Below, piece by piece: positions 53,506 to 64,000 of a stretch of DNA of 64,000 nucleotides. The position numbers and the translations under genes were made by a program. Within the stretch, counting starts at the first letter, position 1. The number at the start of each line of letters is the position of its first letter. The notes under the pieces were generated by a model. It saw only the letters and a list, made by a program, of their open reading frames with translations, was not told the origin of the DNA and made no database searches. The stretch is taken from positions 5,295,001 through 5,359,000 of the forward strand of contig CM020516.1 of assembly GCA_009823395.1 (NCBI GenBank). The letters are read 5' to 3'. The stretch is from Thamnaconus septentrionalis (Eukaryota; Chordata; Actinopteri; Tetraodontiformes; Monacanthidae).

Positions 53506-55540
53506 TTTCGAAAGCCTCATGGCAGAAAAATGCACGAGACAAAAGCAACTTAGGAGCAGCAGCAGCAGAAAAAAAAGATAATGTTTTTGATATTCAGTGT
53601 GTTTAATTAAACGGCGATGGGGGCGAGCGGCAACGAAAAGATGCTGAGGATTCAAAAAACGGCTCCAAACTACATTTTCCAAGAGGCGCTTTCCTGCAAA
53701 CATGTCTCAACTTGATGGGAAGTGGAAGAAGAAAAAGGAAATAAAGAATCTCTAGAAGAATTAGAGGGTTTATGCCAAGATAAACAGTCCCAAACAGCCG
53801 CAGTGTTGAGTTCCGAGGTCACGAGGTTCAGAGGGAAGAAGGCGGATCGATGGAGATAAGACGCCTCTGACCTGATGAAGGTTAAAGGAGGGAAACAGAG
53901 CTTCACGGATTCCATCTGAAATCTCCACAACTTTTGACCCCGAGTTTACACCTTTTTTTTTTGGTCTGTTTTGTATGTTCAAGGGCACATTGGGTAAAAT
54001 ATAGGAAATACATCTTTGGTTTTGCTCAGTGTTCTGACAAGACCATCAAAAAACAGTTTTCCCTTCCTGTATTTCCTTTTTTTGGCTCATTTATAAATGA
54101 CAACAAACTCTACCAATGACTTACAGTTTTAAACTGCAGATGAAAATCCAAACGCTTAAATCAACTTACACTTTTAATCTTTGGATAACCCATTTAGTTT
54201 TGGATGATGCTTCTCGATGAGTGGAGGCATCATTTTGAGAGAAAGATTCTTCTTTTCTTTAGTGGATAAAATTTCACTATGCAACACAACGTAGTTACCG
54301 AAAGTACCAAAAAAAAAAAAAAAAAAAAAAAATCATCTTGCACTATGAACAGAAATGGTTGCATGAAATCAGAGTTAATCAGAGTTTTGGCTGCTCGGTG
54401 ATTAAGACTCTGTGATTAAAAGTCCCTGGTTTTCGTACACTGGGCCAATTAACTCCAGTGCTCCCTGAGAAGTAATCAATGCCGTCATTTAGCGCCGACA
54501 ACACAGTGGCCGGCGCCACTGCGCTGCAGCTGCCTTTCCACTTCCTGTCACATGTTGCCATCCACTGAGGATCTGCCTCCTCAGAGCAAAACGGGTTCCT
54601 CTACGGCCTCTGAATAAATCACTTCAAACAAGTTAAGAAACTGAAGTTTGTTGGAAAAATGATGCTGAGCCATTTCCACGGTGGGAGACTCTCAGAAATG
54701 CAGCGATACGTGATGCCGATGCATCATCACGTCCCGCTGCCCTGTTATCAGTGCTCGGCGCGGCGGAGAGCAAGTAAATAAATCTCCGACTTCAAATGAG
54801 AGCTTATTAGGTTACATAAATGTCAAGAGAGTCTTTACGGCTGCAAACTGAAGCTCAGACACAAGCGTCGTTCCATCACGGTTATCAGGGATGAAGAAGA
54901 AGAAGCAGAAGAAGAATTCAGTGGAAACTAGATTGTCAAGTTTCTCCGCGGTTGACATTTCAAGTCGTGTTGATCTTGGGAGACGGACCCTCGGGCGAGG
55001 ATGTTGTTCACTGCGACTCTCCTTCAGTCCTCACCTCCACCGAGAACGTCAGCCCATTATACTTGAACTATTACACACCAGGGTGAAACCAGCCCTCGAT
55101 GTGCTTGGCAAATTTCCTAAGTTGGACAATTAAATGCTCTCTTTGTTCCTTCTTCTTCTTCTTCTGTTGCCACTCAGTGAGAGGATTTTGGGCTGGAGGT
55201 GTTGAGCTGAGCCGCATCGACCGGCTTCCCTCAACTTTCCAGTCACATCTCGGCCGAGACAAAAAGCCTCTCCTCCACCTCCCCTCTTCCATCTTCCTCC
55301 ATCTCCCTCCTTCTCGGTGCTTTTTTCTTCTTCTGCGTTTTAAAATTCAGGCTAAGGGCGACTTCTGCTAATCCATCACTCCACCCATCTATCCATCCAT
55401 CCATCCTTCCCTTCTTCCCTCCTTCATCTCCTCCTCTCGCCTGGCCCTCTGCTCGCTCTACCCCCCCCCCCCCCCCCACCCCCCTCCCCCCACACACACA
55501 CACCCTCCGCAAAACGCGCAATTAAAAGTCGAGGCATGTT
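53506..55540. other. Gene-free interval
   Basis: A 24-A run (54309-54332), C run (55461-55478), CTTCTT and CCAT-type runs (55140-55160, 55380-55410), otherwise unique sequence. No exon seen. Confidence 0.5.
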
Positions 55541-55544
55541 TTGG

Positions 55545-55735
55545 CCTCGAACCGTTGGAAGAAAGTGGGCAGTCTTAATTTATCTCCCATCCATTATTAT
55601 GGGAGCTAATGGGAAACAAACTTCTCCCTCGGTGTGATCCACGGACCTTCATTAACTCCCCCGCCGTCTCGCCGCCGCCCGCGCTCCCAAATTAAATATT
55701 AGGCTGACAGAGCTTGTTTACGCTTCTTTGTCCTT
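55545..55735. promoter_or_regulatory. Candidate conserved non-coding element K
   Basis: GCGCAATTAAAAGTCG, CAGTCTTAATTTATCTCCC and CCAAATTAAATATTAGGC within 190 bp, CpG-bearing and repeat-free. Looks like an enhancer core; unaligned. Confidence 0.4.
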
Positions 55736-55739
55736 GGCT

Positions 55740-57530
55740 CTTTTCCCCCCTAAAATTTTGGGATTCTGTGAGGACGATGTCATCAAGAGAATGGCTGAGA
55801 AACCAAACCTAACGGTATTATTATTAATATTTATTTCTCCTCTTTTCACAATCCTTCACCCAAAATTAGCTAGAAATACAAAGAGACGTTTGGGAAAAAA
55901 CAAAGTTATCCCCCCAAAAACAATTAGAATTGAGTCAAATACGTGTTAAGCAAATTTCAAGTGAATTTGAAATGGAAAAAATAATGAAAATGGCGAGTGA
56001 AAAGATAATTATTCACCTTTTATGCTCTCATCTTCTCTTCCCTCATTTCTTTCCCCGTCATTATGAAGAACAGTAAAGCGAGGCTCCTTTCTTCATCCCT
56101 TCTTCTCTCCCTTTAAATTCAACTTGTGCTGCTTTTTTTTACCCCCCTCCCTTGATGAAAAAAAAAAAAAGAAAAAAGTCATTTCTCCCAGGTGGTCAAT
56201 CTGGTTAAGGGAAACAATGTTATCCTTGCACATCATTATAGGACATTAATTGACTCATCCTATCAGCTTCCCCCTTTTGGGTCTCCTATCTGGACCGGGC
56301 CCAGCTTGATTAATTCATGCCCAGAGCTCATGTTGGAATTTGAAACAATCTCCACACACACCCCCACCCCTCCCTCCCGCCCCCTCCACCTTTTTTCCTC
56401 CCCTCTTTAAATTCAGCGACCTCATCGCAGGTGAGAAGGAAATAAGATGAAGTGGCAGGAAGATACTGGAGCTCCGACAGCAACGACACAAATCAGCAGC
56501 TCTTTAGGGTTTTCACTTCACATCTTCTAGGACTTCTGGGTGAAAAATAATAATAATTTAATGTTAATAAGATTTGCAGTGAACTATCTTTAGTTCCACT
56601 TATTTTAGTTCTCATGCCAAGATATCGATAATAATATTTTTCCCCAAAACTTTTCAGAGTGATCCCTTTTCTTTCCGATCTAAGCGAGAAAGTCCATCAG
56701 CCATGCTGAATCATTGCAAGCTGCACTTTACACTTTTGTATAGATTTATTAATTTTCCCCAATCATCCCTTGCGCTTTGATAGGCTGGTGGTACAAAGTA
56801 ATATGAGAAGAACTGAGCAAGAGAGATTTCCAGCCTTTGACACCTGATGTGTGGCAGCATTTCGCCGGGCAGCGACACTGCGGGACCTCAACTCCAAACT
56901 TGTGGAAACACTTTTGATATTCACTCTTTTGCGTGTGAAACGATGAGTTTGCAGCAAGGAGTCGAGCAGGTGACGTCAACGTGCGGTTGAACACCGTGTC
57001 TCTCTTTGTGAAGAGGCTGGAAGATGCTCGCAGTGTTTAAAGTTATGCGGTTTGACTGTACATGACTTGGTGGATTTGAAGCTGTGTGGGAACACGACCT
57101 TTAACCTTGAGGGAGTAAAAGCCAAAGGGGATCTATACATAAACCTCGTGAACCTCGGCAGCTTTACAGCTGCAGAGGAGAAGTTCTGTGCTTTGTTTTT
57201 TCTCTCCACTGAGAAAATATCTCATCTTGTCAAACTTAATGAAGAGCAACTCGCCCTCCCCTCATTACTGTCTTCTCTCTCTCTGTGCACAAATGGAATT
57301 ATTTCCTTCTGACAATTTCTGTTCACTCTCGTGCCACTTTCTCTCGACGCGCATTTAATCTCTCTGACCTGGAAACAGTTTTTCCCTCATCTTTCATCAC
57401 AGAGGCTGCGTCGTTTAATGAATAATTCAACCAGAGCGGCTAAAGTTAATGACCTTTTGCTTTGCACACACTCGGGAGGATTTTTTTTTCTTCTCCATGT
57501 GAATCTCCACCATGTCGAAGCCACAAACAG
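55740..57530. other. Gene-free interval with candidate element L inside
   Basis: A-rich runs (56158-56176) and C/T-rich stretches (56355-56405) border a complex block at 56185-56355. Sequence after 56430 is unique but shows no coding signal. Confidence 0.45.
56185..56355. promoter_or_regulatory. Candidate conserved non-coding element L
   Basis: 170 bp with GGGAAACAATGTTATCC, GGACATTAATTGACTC and GCTTGATTAATTCATGCC: SOX-like ACAAT and paired homeodomain cores. Repeat-free and non-coding. A strong enhancer candidate by texture. Confidence 0.45.
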
Positions 57531-57534
57531 AAAA

Positions 57535-57910
57535 TAAAAGGCGACAGAGTTTCACGGTGGAATCACCGTCCAGAGCCAACAAAGCGTGACCGCAGCCAGG
57601 ATCCCTGGAGGTTCTCGCCGCCTCAGTCTAATTACAGGGCGAGCTCTCGGTAGAATTTAGAGCCTCTGAGTTTTAATGTCCTCTGGCCCACTTTTTGGAA
57701 TGAAATGGAGGGAGACAGTCGGCCGAGCAGCGTGTCTTCACTGGAGCAAGTTATGAGATTTCAGCCACAATCGATTAAATTGATGGAGAGGCTGGATAAA
57801 AACTTGCTCTCGAGTCGAGGAGCGGCCGGGTGCAGCGCGGCTCCGCCTCCTGGAGGGAGGCGACTGTTGTCTCCACCTGGCAGGAAACAGACCTTAAATA
57901 TGATATAAGT
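57535..57910. promoter_or_regulatory. Candidate conserved non-coding element M
   Basis: Complex sequence with CAGTCTAATTACAGGGC and CAATCGATTAAATTG (an almost palindromic homeobox-type site) within 375 bp. Texture-based inference. Confidence 0.3.
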
Positions 57911-59220
57911 CACATTATAGTTTGTGTCTAGGAAACTCAACCGTCTCTGGACTCATTAGTGAGGAAAACAACTCAAGACAAAAAAAACAATGTAGCCTTC
58001 ATCTCGCCCATTGGTGGCAGGTGATAGTGGTATGTTTATGAAAGTGAGTCGGGGATGGGGGTGGGGGGTCAAGGTGGGTCTGAAGTTTCATGCTGCCTTG
58101 TATCACAGGTCAAAGCTTCATCGCCATGGAAACAGGACTAGAGGTGCTCAGATCCAACACGTCTCAGGGTTTCTAGTACTGTAGAAAATGTAGTAAACTT
58201 GGGTTGCAGCTACAGTGTCTCACACACACACATACACACACGTTCTATACATTTGGCCAGCGAACAGAGACAAATTATCCACAGAGCAAGAAAAAAAAAC
58301 AAAAACTGCGCACTCGCACAGAAAATTACAGCTTAAGAAACGGCAACGTGAAAAATTCAATTATCTGAGGAAATGGAGCTCAACAAGTTAATGCGAAGAA
58401 CCAAAGGTGGTAATTATGGCAGGGAATTATTTGATATGCCCCTCTAAGAATCACATGAGGCCTATAGGCGAGGGGCAAACTCTGAAATGATTGAATCACA
58501 AAACTCATAATTCTTCTGAACGTGGCGAACGACGGACGGAGCCGAGCTGAAGAAGGTGGAGGCAACTCCAGAGATGTGCAGACAGATTCTTTTTTTGGAT
58601 GATACATCAACATAAGTGTTGTTACATGTGTGGGTGGAAACACTCAGGGATGACAATCAGGTGTATGTGTGTAGGTCTGTGTATGTGTGTGTGCGCCCAT
58701 GTGTCACTGAGGTTTCAGCAGCAAATGTCTTTGGCCTCAGTTCCAAATGATTGCTGTCATGCAGAGGTGAGGGACTTGTCGGGTGGCAGCTGGGAGGCGG
58801 CGCGCCTTACAAAAGCACACACACTACGCACACCAACACGCACCAACACACAGCAGTGTGAGCAGGTCTACCTGGCCGTGACAGCTGGACGGCCAGGATT
58901 TCACCGCCGCTCTCGTTCACCTTCTCAAGCCTGATTTACTCGACGGCGCCGCCGCAGGGCAAATGCTGACTGCACACGTCCAGTGACGTCAGCAGAATGT
59001 GCAGTGTGTGCAAAACAGAGCGCGGCAAGTGCTGTCGGTCGACGAGTGAAGCCAGACTTCTTGGAGGAAGCTGTAGAGGTTGAAGTTTAAAAAGAAAACC
59101 GTTGGTCTACGTTGGTCAAATCAACATTTCCACCAAACTGCATGGAGCAGCGCAAACAAGCCTGGAGTCTGCCACAATGCAGCCTGTGAAGGAGACGCAT
59201 GGAGACCATAATCACCTCAC
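57910..59220. other. Gene-free interval
   Basis: G-run at 58048-58070, short CA/GT clusters (58222-58240, 58660-58695, 58815-58855). No exon and no strong structure seen. Confidence 0.45.
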
Positions 59221-59224
59221 CTTC

Positions 59225-59480
59225 AGCCGATGCTCCTGGCTCATCCGTCACTCGGCAAACGGCACATTAGAAATCCATTAGAGATTAATAAAGCCTGGTT
59301 GAAGGTTCGGGTCAGTCTAATAGCTCGTCTTGATCAATGATGTTTGCTTACTTGTCCTCATGTAATTCACGCCTGAAGGTTCCAGGGTATGTCGGCGGCG
59401 GGCTGGTTATTAGCTGTGCACATTCCCAGTGTAAACAAGGGCGGATCAAAGCGTCCTGCCTCGCATGTTCCACCTCGCTG
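59225..59480. promoter_or_regulatory. Candidate conserved non-coding element N
   Basis: ATTAGAGATTAATAAAGCC, GTCTAATAGCTCG, TTGATCAATGATG and CATGTAATTCACGCC in 250 bp, repeat-free. Texture-based inference. Confidence 0.35.
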
Positions 59481-59722
59481 TCGGGGAATCCTGCTGAGGC
59501 TGAAAGAGGTTTTCCCCGTGGTCAGAAAAATAACATTTTATTGACTTGGAAAGTGGAAGCGAGCAGATGAATGTTTTTCTGCCCTGCAATGAGCTCATGT
59601 CACCACTAGGGGTGTGCTACCCCCAAGTTAGGAATTGCTGGCTACGAGGATCTGTTTCCCCCTATTTGACCAAAATCAAATTTATCGAAATTGATAAGGC
59701 AAATCAGCAAAAGACATGTCAA

Positions 59723-59735
59723 AGGTCAAAGGTCA
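59723..59735 (+). promoter_or_regulatory. Perfect DR1 nuclear-receptor element
   Basis: AGGTCA-A-AGGTCA: two consensus half-sites in direct repeat with a one-base spacer, followed by a third partial half-site (AGGG after another A). DR1 is the binding form for RXR heterodimers with PPAR and for HNF4 and COUP-TF dimers. Confidence 0.6.
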
Positions 59736-59739
59736 AAGG

Positions 59740-60085
59740 GTTTTGTTTGTCATCTCTAGGTCCAAAAAACAAAACAAAATGCTGACTATTCATGCTTTAA
59801 CCACCATCTCAGAGGCAGTCGGCCTGACAAACACACACAGGAGGTGCAACAGCTGAACATGACAGGTGCTCCACACCTAAACAGCCGTCGGCCCCTCCAC
59901 TGACCCCTGCAGGTCTGGGAGAGGACAAAAAAAAGAGGAGAAGCAGAAGCTGCAGGTTGCAGGTTCACTCATCCTCCCAGACAGGCCCTGAACCAAATGT
60001 CCTGTCGACTGCAGGTGGAACGCAGCTTTTCCCTTCTGATGCGACCCGCAGCTGTGTTTACCGCGACTTGCGTGACCCTGACGTC

Positions 60086-60134
<49 letters not shown>

Positions 60135-61300
60135 AAACATCATCTGCTTGTTAGGTGCAGCAGCGTCTGACCTGTGTGCAGCGTTTTTAGGGCTAATGAT
60201 GAAAGCAGCTGCTGTGCAGCTAGAGCTTTGAATTACATCTGCAGTCAACAGGACTTTGAGGTGATATAATGATGGAACGTGGCCTCTGGTGGTCCGGGTC
60301 GAGCCTGTGACCAGCATCTCAGATGAGACATGAAGGGAGCTCCGCCGCACTCGGCTCAACCTATTTAAAAAAAAAAATTATTTTTATTTTTATTTTTACA
60401 TTTTGTACTTTTTTTACTTTCAGCTGAGCTCCGTCTGAAGAGGAGTGTCGTTTTTAGAATGAGCTTTTCTTGTGTGTGTGTTACTTTTTAATTATCATGC
60501 TTTCAAACGCAGCCTGAAACGTTGATGCTAAAAATAAACTAGACTTATAGCGGCGGCAGCAGCAGCAGCAGCAGCAGCTTGTGGACCCATGTATGTAATT
60601 ATTAATACAGTCTCTCTATGCAGATTTGATGCTTATGATGTGTCTGAAATAATGTTCTTAAACCAGCTGTACAGTCAGTCAGGGAATCACCCCCCCCCAT
60701 CACATTATTCACTGTGATCTTGTGTCCGTTTGTCGACTGAATGTGCATCTGCTGCAACAAAAGGAACAAAAAAACCACAAAAAAAAACCAGATGGCATCA
60801 ACTTGTCCAACACACAAAAAACAACAACTTGCCACACAAGCTGCACTGATGCTTTAGAGCCCATTGTACAGCCCCCGTGATGTATTTCTTTGTATGCGGA
60901 CAAACATGAAGTCAACGGCAGTGGGTCACTTCATCTTGAAACGCCGTGCAGAAACAACAAAGTCATTCTTCTCAAAGCTCGGCTCGCTCTGCTTGGCAAA
61001 CTTTGCACTCCTCTTATTGAAATTCTGTCACCCCACCCCACCCGCCCTTGTTGTCTCTATTACCATGAGACTCACACACACGCACATATGCACACAAACA
61101 CAAACACACTGCTGGGCAGAGATGAGATTAAAATTCAGAACTCGCTCTGTTCAGAAATTAAGGGGGGATTCTCCGAAGGCACGCAGTCACAGAGACTTAA
61201 ACACTTTAAGTGACTATTTTCTCCTCCAAATAAACACTGGAACGTAATACTGAGAAGGTTTGAATTGCTGCTAACGGGACTTTTTATTTTTCTTAACGAC
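59740..61300. other. Gene-free interval
   Basis: (AT)22, T/A-rich runs (60364-60410), CAG block (60556-60578), C run (60690-60697). No exon seen. Confidence 0.45.
60089..60132. repeat. (AT)22 microsatellite
   Basis: Perfect 44-bp AT tract. Confidence 0.95.
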
Positions 61301-61304
61301 TGCA

Positions 61305-61510
61305 GCTCGGCCTGTTGTGCAGCATCTAATTAGAAGACAGGTGGCAGCGCTCTCACCTTCGGAACTGAAGGGAGTCCAGGAAAGGCTGTTTGACTCGTCA
61401 ACCTCAGCATCTCACACCTTCCAGCTCGTCCGACACCATCACCTCATCAGTCAGCCAATTAAAAGCTGCCTCCACCCACTTGCACTTGTGCCACATGGTC
61501 ACCACAACTT
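61305..61510. promoter_or_regulatory. Candidate conserved non-coding element O
   Basis: GCATCTAATTAGAAGACAGG (a perfect TAATTA core) and CAGCCAATTAAAAGC about 130 bp apart in repeat-free sequence. Confidence 0.35.
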
Positions 61511-61714
61511 CTATCACAAATAACCAGACACGTTGAAAAATGTCACTTTACTAACTCGCAACGGCTAAAATATGCTACATTTTCTTCCTCTTTCATTGCC
61601 ATCTGGGAATCCAACGAAGAAAGAGAGAGAAAAACATGCTTGTATGTCTCGGTGCACGTGTGCTGTTTGCTGGTTTGCATTCTAATAACAATAGACTGGT
61701 GCAGAGTGTTTTAC

Positions 61715-61870
61715 GGCGCCAAAATAAAGTTTGCAGTATACCTGTCAGATGAGCACTGGCACGGAGAATGAGTTTTAATGTGACCATAAATAGTGCCAGA
61801 ATATTATCAGGAGCTTCAGCGAAGCCGTAAAATACTGTTTGGATGCCATAAACAAAAAACAAACAAAAAA
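61715..61870. promoter_or_regulatory. Candidate conserved non-coding element P
   Basis: AATAAAGTTTGCAG, GAGTTTTAATGTGACC, CATAAATAGTGCC, AATATTATCAGG in 150 bp of smooth complex sequence: HOX, GATA and forkhead-like cores. Texture-based inference. Confidence 0.35.
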
Positions 61871-61879
61871 ACTCTGAAA

Positions 61880-64000
61880 GAGGGAGATGGTGAGCAGGAT
61901 GAGGAGAGAAGCGTCTTGCGCTTCCTGTTTGTTCACTGGGCCTGTCAGAGAGCAAGACCGCAGTGCGTGTGTTTGGTGTGCGTTGTCATCTCTGCTAAAG
62001 GAAAAAAAGAAAGAAACTGACAGGGTGAAGCCGACGAAGCGACTCTGACAGCACATCAGCTCCGACTTCTGAGTGGTTACATCACCGACATGCAGAAAAC
62101 AAGCTGCTTTTTTATTATTTTTTCTGAATATACAAAGCTGTCGATCGTCACAAACTGTAACCTGTAACCATTGTGTTCTTTGGAAAAACAGCACGTACCT
62201 ACTGTCTAAAAGTACTAATACAAAAGCATTCAAAATTAAAGCCTACAATTTGCTAATTAAAAATATAACTATTCATTTGTGGTTCAAATGACTAAAAAAA
62301 CTTTTGGGGGATATTTCCTGGAGTATGAAAGTAGTTTGTGAAGTACATACAACTGCAAATGGCAAATGGCCATGTGTAAAGTGTGTATCGATCGCTCCTG
62401 GAGTCCCTCCCTCTGATACTCAGACACTGGGGGGCGCTGATGAGCAGGAGAGTTTGATGACTTAATGGAAGTGACTCTCTGATTGGAGGGTTTGCTGTTA
62501 GCCTGGTGCTGAGGGCGATGGGAGATTACTGGAGAGAGCAGCTATGGAGGTTTTCCTTTTCTTTTTTCTCTCTAAATGGAGGGCGTGGCACGTTGTGATT
62601 GGTCGAGGAGTCGGGAGGGTAGTTGCAGCTCCTGCACAGCAGAACGACTGAATGCCATGGCTGAATGCCAAACGTGCAAGGCGGCGTTTAGCAGTTTGCT
62701 CTGTTGATCTTTTTGAAGTGAGAGGTCGTGGCTTTGTCTCCAATCAACGCTCTCCTCGACTTTTGACAGGACTTTTTTTTTTTTGCGTGTCCCTGACTGT
62801 TCCGGCTCTGGCCGGTTTGATCAGACGCCACTCGCTCATCGCTGGCTGAGCATGGGGTTGTTATCAACTCCATCCAGCTGGAAGTGAAGAAATTTGATTG
62901 GCTTTTAGAGGAAAGCTGAGAAAAAATAGGTACACTTTTTTTTTTGGAGAGAGAGTACAAGTTCTTTTCCAAGTGGATACCAAACGTCTCCTGCCATTTA
63001 CTGCATCTAATAAAAATATACAAAATCGATTGAGAGCGAGGAATAATTTTTTGATTGATTGCAATGAAAGAATCTAGAAACGTACAGAGCTTGAATATAT
63101 ACAGATTTTAATTTTAAAAGAATCTACACATTATGCTTCCAGCATGACGAGCGCACATCAAGTTCGCCACACAGCAGGTTGTGATAGCGGCTGCTGCTGG
63201 ATGGAGGAGGCCAAAGTCAAGACACAAGGTTAAATAAAAAATAATGAAAAAAAAAAGAAAAAGAAAAAGAAAAAAACTTTTGAAAAGAAAGTTCCACATT
63301 AATTAACACAGTTTTGGGCTTAACTAAGCAAAGCTAATGGAAACCATTCACACACTCCTGCTCCCTCACTCCATTTCTTCTCCACTTACTCTCATCACTC
63401 CCCCGCCTCACCCCCTCCCTCTCTCCTCCCTCAACCTTTCCTTCTTACTTTTTGGGCTTCCCTCCTCTCTCTCTCTCTTTCTCTCTCTCTCCCTCCCTCC
63501 GTCTCCCCCTTTTTTCTCCCATTAGAACATATTGGGGTGTCCTGGACCATGAAATTAAAATATTAGCAAGTGACATCACTGAATATTTCCAATTCTCTGG
63601 AATGAAAAAAAAGTCAGGAGTGTGGTTGTAACAAAGGTCAGGTAGAGGGTAGATTAAAATAAAAAAAACAAAACAAAAACTTTATAGTATCAGAGAAACA
63701 AAGAGAAATGTTATAAGACCTTTTTTTTTTTGCAGATATGGGTGAATTATTTATCTGCAACGGTAATAAAATGCTATTTTTAAGCCTTTCATTGTTTTCC
63801 TTTTTGCTTGGAAAACTACATTGCACAAGACATTCAGATGATTTGATCTGGTTTCACTCTGTGTCAGTCATTTATAAATAGTTTTCCAAGAGAAAAACAA
63901 CTAAATAATCGGAGAAGCCTGAACCCTCGGCGCACGTTGACGATGAATATCCCAGCGTTCTATTTTCAGCCGCAGACGGAGAAAAGTAAACGCGCTTGTT
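61880..64000. other. Gene-free right end of window
   Basis: Poly(A)/poly(T) runs (62770-62783, 62938-62947, 63247-63276), a CT-rich run (63466-63498) and otherwise unique sequence. The last 100 bp (63905 on) become CpG-bearing and complex again and may begin another conserved element cut by the window edge. No exon seen. Confidence 0.45.
62421..62439 (+). promoter_or_regulatory. CTCF-like motif, plus orientation
   Basis: CAGACACTGGGGGGCGCTG matches the CTCF core (CAC-n-n-GGGGGC-GCT) in the opposite orientation to the motif at 36113. Confidence 0.45.

Overview
The window is nuclear DNA from a ray-finned fish, most likely a percomorph teleost with a compact genome. The evidence is vertebrate-type split genes with very short introns, an extreme density of (CA)n/(GT)n microsatellites, a teleost-type tRNA-derived SINE, and a recognisable vertebrate gene pair. 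The species cannot be named from the sequence alone.

All convincing coding sequence lies in the first 15 kb, on the minus strand. MCM8 (mcm8, 20 coding exons, 14735 down to 9529, 883 codons) is followed in the same direction by cardiolipin synthase (crls1, 7 coding exons, 8695 down to 6238, 333 codons from the favoured start). I rebuilt both exon by exon: every junction uses GT..AG, the phases match, and both frames run intact to the stop. The MCM8 then CRLS1 order and orientation is the same as in human. The human head-to-head partner of MCM8, TRMT6, is not visible in the 49 kb beyond the mcm8 promoter. The genes serve different jobs: a germline and homologous-recombination helicase subunit, and mitochondrial cardiolipin synthesis. 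Nothing suggests they work together beyond ancestral linkage.

Three features of the genes stand out. The RGG-type N-terminus of MCM8 has expanded into seven Trp-Arg-Gly-Gly repeats encoded by an in-exon minisatellite. The second zinc-ligand cysteine of MCM8 reads as glycine. The last crls1 intron carries a 90-bp (GT) tract right up against its 3' splice site, where a polypyrimidine tract would normally be.

From about 15.2 kb to the end (49 kb) I see no protein-coding gene. The stretch alternates between simple repeats and TAAT/ATTA-rich blocks of mixed base composition that look like conserved non-coding elements, as in a developmental gene desert; this is judged by eye only. It also holds a recent 440-bp dispersed duplication (44.2 kb and 53.1 kb), one copy of which is flanked by a 17-bp target-site duplication. 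Other items are a SINE, fragments of other dispersed repeats, a long (ATC)n/(GAT)n palindrome, two hairpins, CTCF-like motifs and a perfect DR1 nuclear-receptor motif. I found no CRISPR array, phage, operon or other prokaryotic system. What is unusual here is within the genes and the repeats, not a new multi-gene system.
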